A stretch of DNA of 43,492 bases from a bacterium (GTDB lineage Bacteria > Planctomycetota > UBA8108 > UBA1146): NCBI GenBank assembly GCA_029976805.1, contig JAPOLY010000014.1:1-43492 (forward strand). Reading direction: 5' to 3'. Each line of letters starts with the position of its first letter. Position 1 is the first letter of the stretch. Shown piece by piece: positions 41,823 through 43,492 of the stretch. The position numbers and the translations under genes are program-made. The notes under the pieces are model-generated. The model was not told the origin of the DNA, searched no databases, and saw nothing but the letters and a program-made list of their open reading frames with translations.

Positions 41823-42755
41823 ATGAGCAGGATTTCGAATGGGGTCCTGACGACTCTGATTCTGCTCCTGCTGCCATGGTCCGGTCAGGTCTTCGCTGAA
41901 GATGCGATCCGGGTCGTCACGACAACTCCCGATCTGGCGGATATCGTCCGTCAGGTCGGGGGCGATCGTGTCTCCGTGACCAGCCTGACCAATGGCAGTG
42001 AGGACTTACACAACATCCGGCCCAGGCCCCGCCTCCTGAATGCAGTGTTCAAGGCAGACGTGCTGGTTCAAATCGGCCTTGATCTGGAGCATGCGTGGTT
42101 ACCACAGTTGCTCAATGCCGCAAGAAATGAACGGATTCGCCCCGGGACTCCCGGCTTCATCAACTGTTCTGCAGGGATCCAGCCCCTTGACGTACCGGCG
42201 GCAACAACCCGCAAGGAAGGTCCCGATCTTCACTTGAAGGGGAACCCGCACTACAACCTGTCACCTGTTCGAGGGCGGCAGATCGTTGCCAATATCGTCG
42301 AAGGCCTGAGCAACAAATACCCTCAGTACAGCGAAGAGTTCAAAAAGCGGGGTGCCGATTACCTTCAGCAACTGGATCGCAAAATCTCTGAGTGGAAAAG
42401 TCGACTGGCACCGTTCAAGGGTGCGGGATTCATCGAGTACCACCCCACCTGGAGTTACTTCGCAAAAGATTTCGATTTGCAAATCGTCGATCGAATCGAG
42501 GCAAAGGCGGGGGTCACACCACATGCGACCCGATTGGCCGAAGTCACAGAAAAAGCCCAACAAAACAATGTCGGCTTGATTATCGTGAGGCCCGTCAATC
42601 AGGATCTGGCACGCAAGATCGCCGCCAATTGTGATGCAAAAATCGCCATTTTGCCCCATCACAGTTCTGTAAAAGGAAATCTGAAGGGTTATATTCCCTT
42701 CATGGAACACATCGTGAGTACTTTCGAAAAGAACCTTAGCGTTGAGCAACGTTGA
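41823..42755 (+). CDS. znuA: Zinc ABC transporter, periplasmic substrate-binding protein (cluster A-I)
   Basis: 310 aa from ATG 41823, with GGAG eight bases upstream; two bases separate it from the outer-membrane-protein stop. Signal peptide ends near AEDAIRVV. The cluster A-I metal ligands are visible: His63 (EDLHNIRP), His143 (GNPHYNLSP), His207 (IEYHPTWSYF), with an acidic fourth ligand expected near residues 275-285. There is no His-rich mobile loop as in E. coli ZnuA. The His ligands favour Zn over Mn, although both occur in the family. It overlaps znuC by 14 bp. Confidence 0.9.
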   Translation: MSRISNGVLTTLILLLLPWSGQVFAEDAIRVVTTTPDLADIVRQVGGDRVSVTSLTNGSEDLHNIRPRPRLLNAVFKADVLVQIGLDLEHAWLPQLLNAARNERIRPGTPGFINCSAGIQPLDVPAATTRKEGPDLHLKGNPHYNLSPVRGRQIVANIVEGLSNKYPQYSEEFKKRGADYLQQLDRKISEWKSRLAPFKGAGFIEYHPTWSYFAKDFDLQIVDRIEAKAGVTPHATRLAEVTEKAQQNNVGLIIVRPVNQDLARKIAANCDAKIAILPHHSSVKGNLKGYIPFMEHIVSTFEKNLSVEQR

Positions 42756-43425
42756 GTTTCACCTCGAGGATCTGGTGATCGGCCACGGTGATCACACCGT
42801 GGCCGGTCCCTGGAGCTTCTCCGTTTCCGCGGGGGGGCTCAATGTCATGCGTGGCCCCAATGGCTGCGGCAAGTCGACTTTTGCCCGTACGTTGCTCCGA
42901 CTGATTCCCGCCATCTCCGGCAATATTCGTTGGAACACCACTCCCCACTGTCGTTGGGTTCCCCAGCAACTTCCCCTCACCGAAGATTACCCCGTTTCTG
43001 TCTTTGACATCGTCGAACTGGGAATGTGGGACACCCCGGACTCGGGATCCGCTCTGTGGGGATTGAGGCCCGGCAAATCGCAAGACAAGCCGGCGAAACA
43101 GATCATCTCTGAAATGCTCACCCGAGTCGGTCTGATCGGAATGGAGAACCGCAGATTTGCGCGGTTGTCCGGGGGTGAACAGCGAAGAGCGTTGATCGCC
43201 CGCGCCCTCGTTGCCGAAGCCAACTGCATCGTTCTCGATGAACCGATGAATGGAGTCGATCAAGAGGGCAGGGAATCACTGGGGAAACTGGTAGCAGACC
43301 TCGCTGAAAACTCGGAAATCCTGTTTCTGGTCATCACTCATGATTCCAGCTGGATCCCTGTCCAGCCACGTTGCTACCTCGATCTTTCAGCAACGGGAGA
43401 GATCTCATTGGAGCCAAGCTCATGA
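42742..43425 (+). CDS. znuC: Zinc ABC transporter, ATP-binding protein
   Basis: 227 aa from TTG 42742, overlapping the znuA stop by 14 bp. Walker A GPNGCGKST, Q-loop WVPQQLPLTEDYPVSVFDIVELGMW (the motif typical of metal-type ABC ATPases), signature LSGGEQRRALIARAL, Walker B CIVLDEPMNGVD and switch VITHDSS are intact. It drives import through the downstream permease. The stop overlaps the permease ATG as ATGA. Confidence 0.9.
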   Translation: MSNVEFHLEDLVIGHGDHTVAGPWSFSVSAGGLNVMRGPNGCGKSTFARTLLRLIPAISGNIRWNTTPHCRWVPQQLPLTEDYPVSVFDIVELGMWDTPDSGSALWGLRPGKSQDKPAKQIISEMLTRVGLIGMENRRFARLSGGEQRRALIARALVAEANCIVLDEPMNGVDQEGRESLGKLVADLAENSEILFLVITHDSSWIPVQPRCYLDLSATGEISLEPSS

Positions 43426-43492
43426 GTAGTCTGTTGGAAGCCTGGGAACTCTCGACCGGACTCTTTCGCGATGGCTTTTTCTCACTGTTGGC
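43422..43492 (+). CDS. znuB: Zinc ABC transporter permease, cut by the window end
   Basis: Starts at ATG 43422, overlapping znuC as ATGA. Only 23 residues are inside the window (MSSLLEAWELSTGLFRDGFF...). These fit the N-terminus of an ABC-3 family metal permease, and the operon position supports that. The rest lies beyond 43492. Confidence 0.7.
   Translation, partial: MSSLLEAWELSTGLFRDGFFSLL

Noticed and set aside
1-43492. CRISPR array, insertion sequence or prophage
   Set aside because: No regularly spaced repeats, transposase, integrase or phage structural genes were seen in any frame.

Overview
The window is a compact bacterial chromosome segment of moderate-to-high GC, with many GTG and TTG starts, short overlaps inside operons and almost no spare DNA. 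It looks Gram-negative: there is a lipoprotein-type ModA, an outer-membrane beta-barrel and secreted multiheme cytochromes. A type I dockerin-like tail of the 'GDxNxDxxxDxSD' kind, the many secreted repeat proteins and the mix of housekeeping genes suggest Planctomycetota or a related uncultured lineage. That assignment is inference and no rRNA gene is present. I saw no tRNA, rRNA, CRISPR array, insertion sequence or prophage.

Layout. 1-2000: end of a membrane-anchored unknown, then hemB. 2058-5925: a light-response block in which a class II photolyase is translationally coupled to a CarH-like MerR/B12-domain regulator, divergent from a SOUL heme-binding protein and a four-helix membrane protein. 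5916-8276: modABC on the minus strand. 8478-9811: two unknown membrane proteins. 9813-12279: an SDR lacking its Tyr, ribosomal protein L33 and a PseB/FlaA1-type nucleotide-sugar dehydratase. 12434-15054: a five-heme cytochrome with a dockerin tail plus a coupled unknown. 15067-17185: 2-oxoacid dehydrogenase E1 alpha and beta. 17219-21939: a minus-strand operon ugd, uxs, nadK and a degenerate sigma-54-type regulator. 22126-23844: DEAD-box helicase and a small membrane protein. 23939-26476: groEL, groES and a receiver-only response regulator. 26875-29867: mgtE with a structured leader, converging on a second sigma-54 activator. 30074-32887: a secreted HEAT-like protein. 32957-36355: small ORF, RpoD-family sigma factor, apt, TldD-type protease. 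36388-39957: acyl-CoA dehydrogenase and an eight-heme TPR cytochrome. 39965-43492: a Zur-type box, a small Cys/His protein, a His-rich outer-membrane protein and znuA, znuC, znuB (the last cut by the window edge).

The most interesting signals are: (1) the CarH-like regulator keeps the W-H...E-H photosensing motif but has Tyr and Pro where the cobalamin lower-ligand His and the Gly should be; (2) a 14-bp stem whose T-run abuts the apt start codon, hides the apt ribosome-binding site and overlaps an extended -10; (3) an mgtE leader with mutually exclusive pairings and no M-box; (4) a set of perfect hairpins ending 1-6 nt before Shine-Dalgarno sequences of unrelated genes; (5) an outer-membrane-to-cytoplasm zinc-uptake operon behind a Zur-like operator; (6) a sigma-54-type activator with altered Walker B, sensor I and GAFTGA residues.
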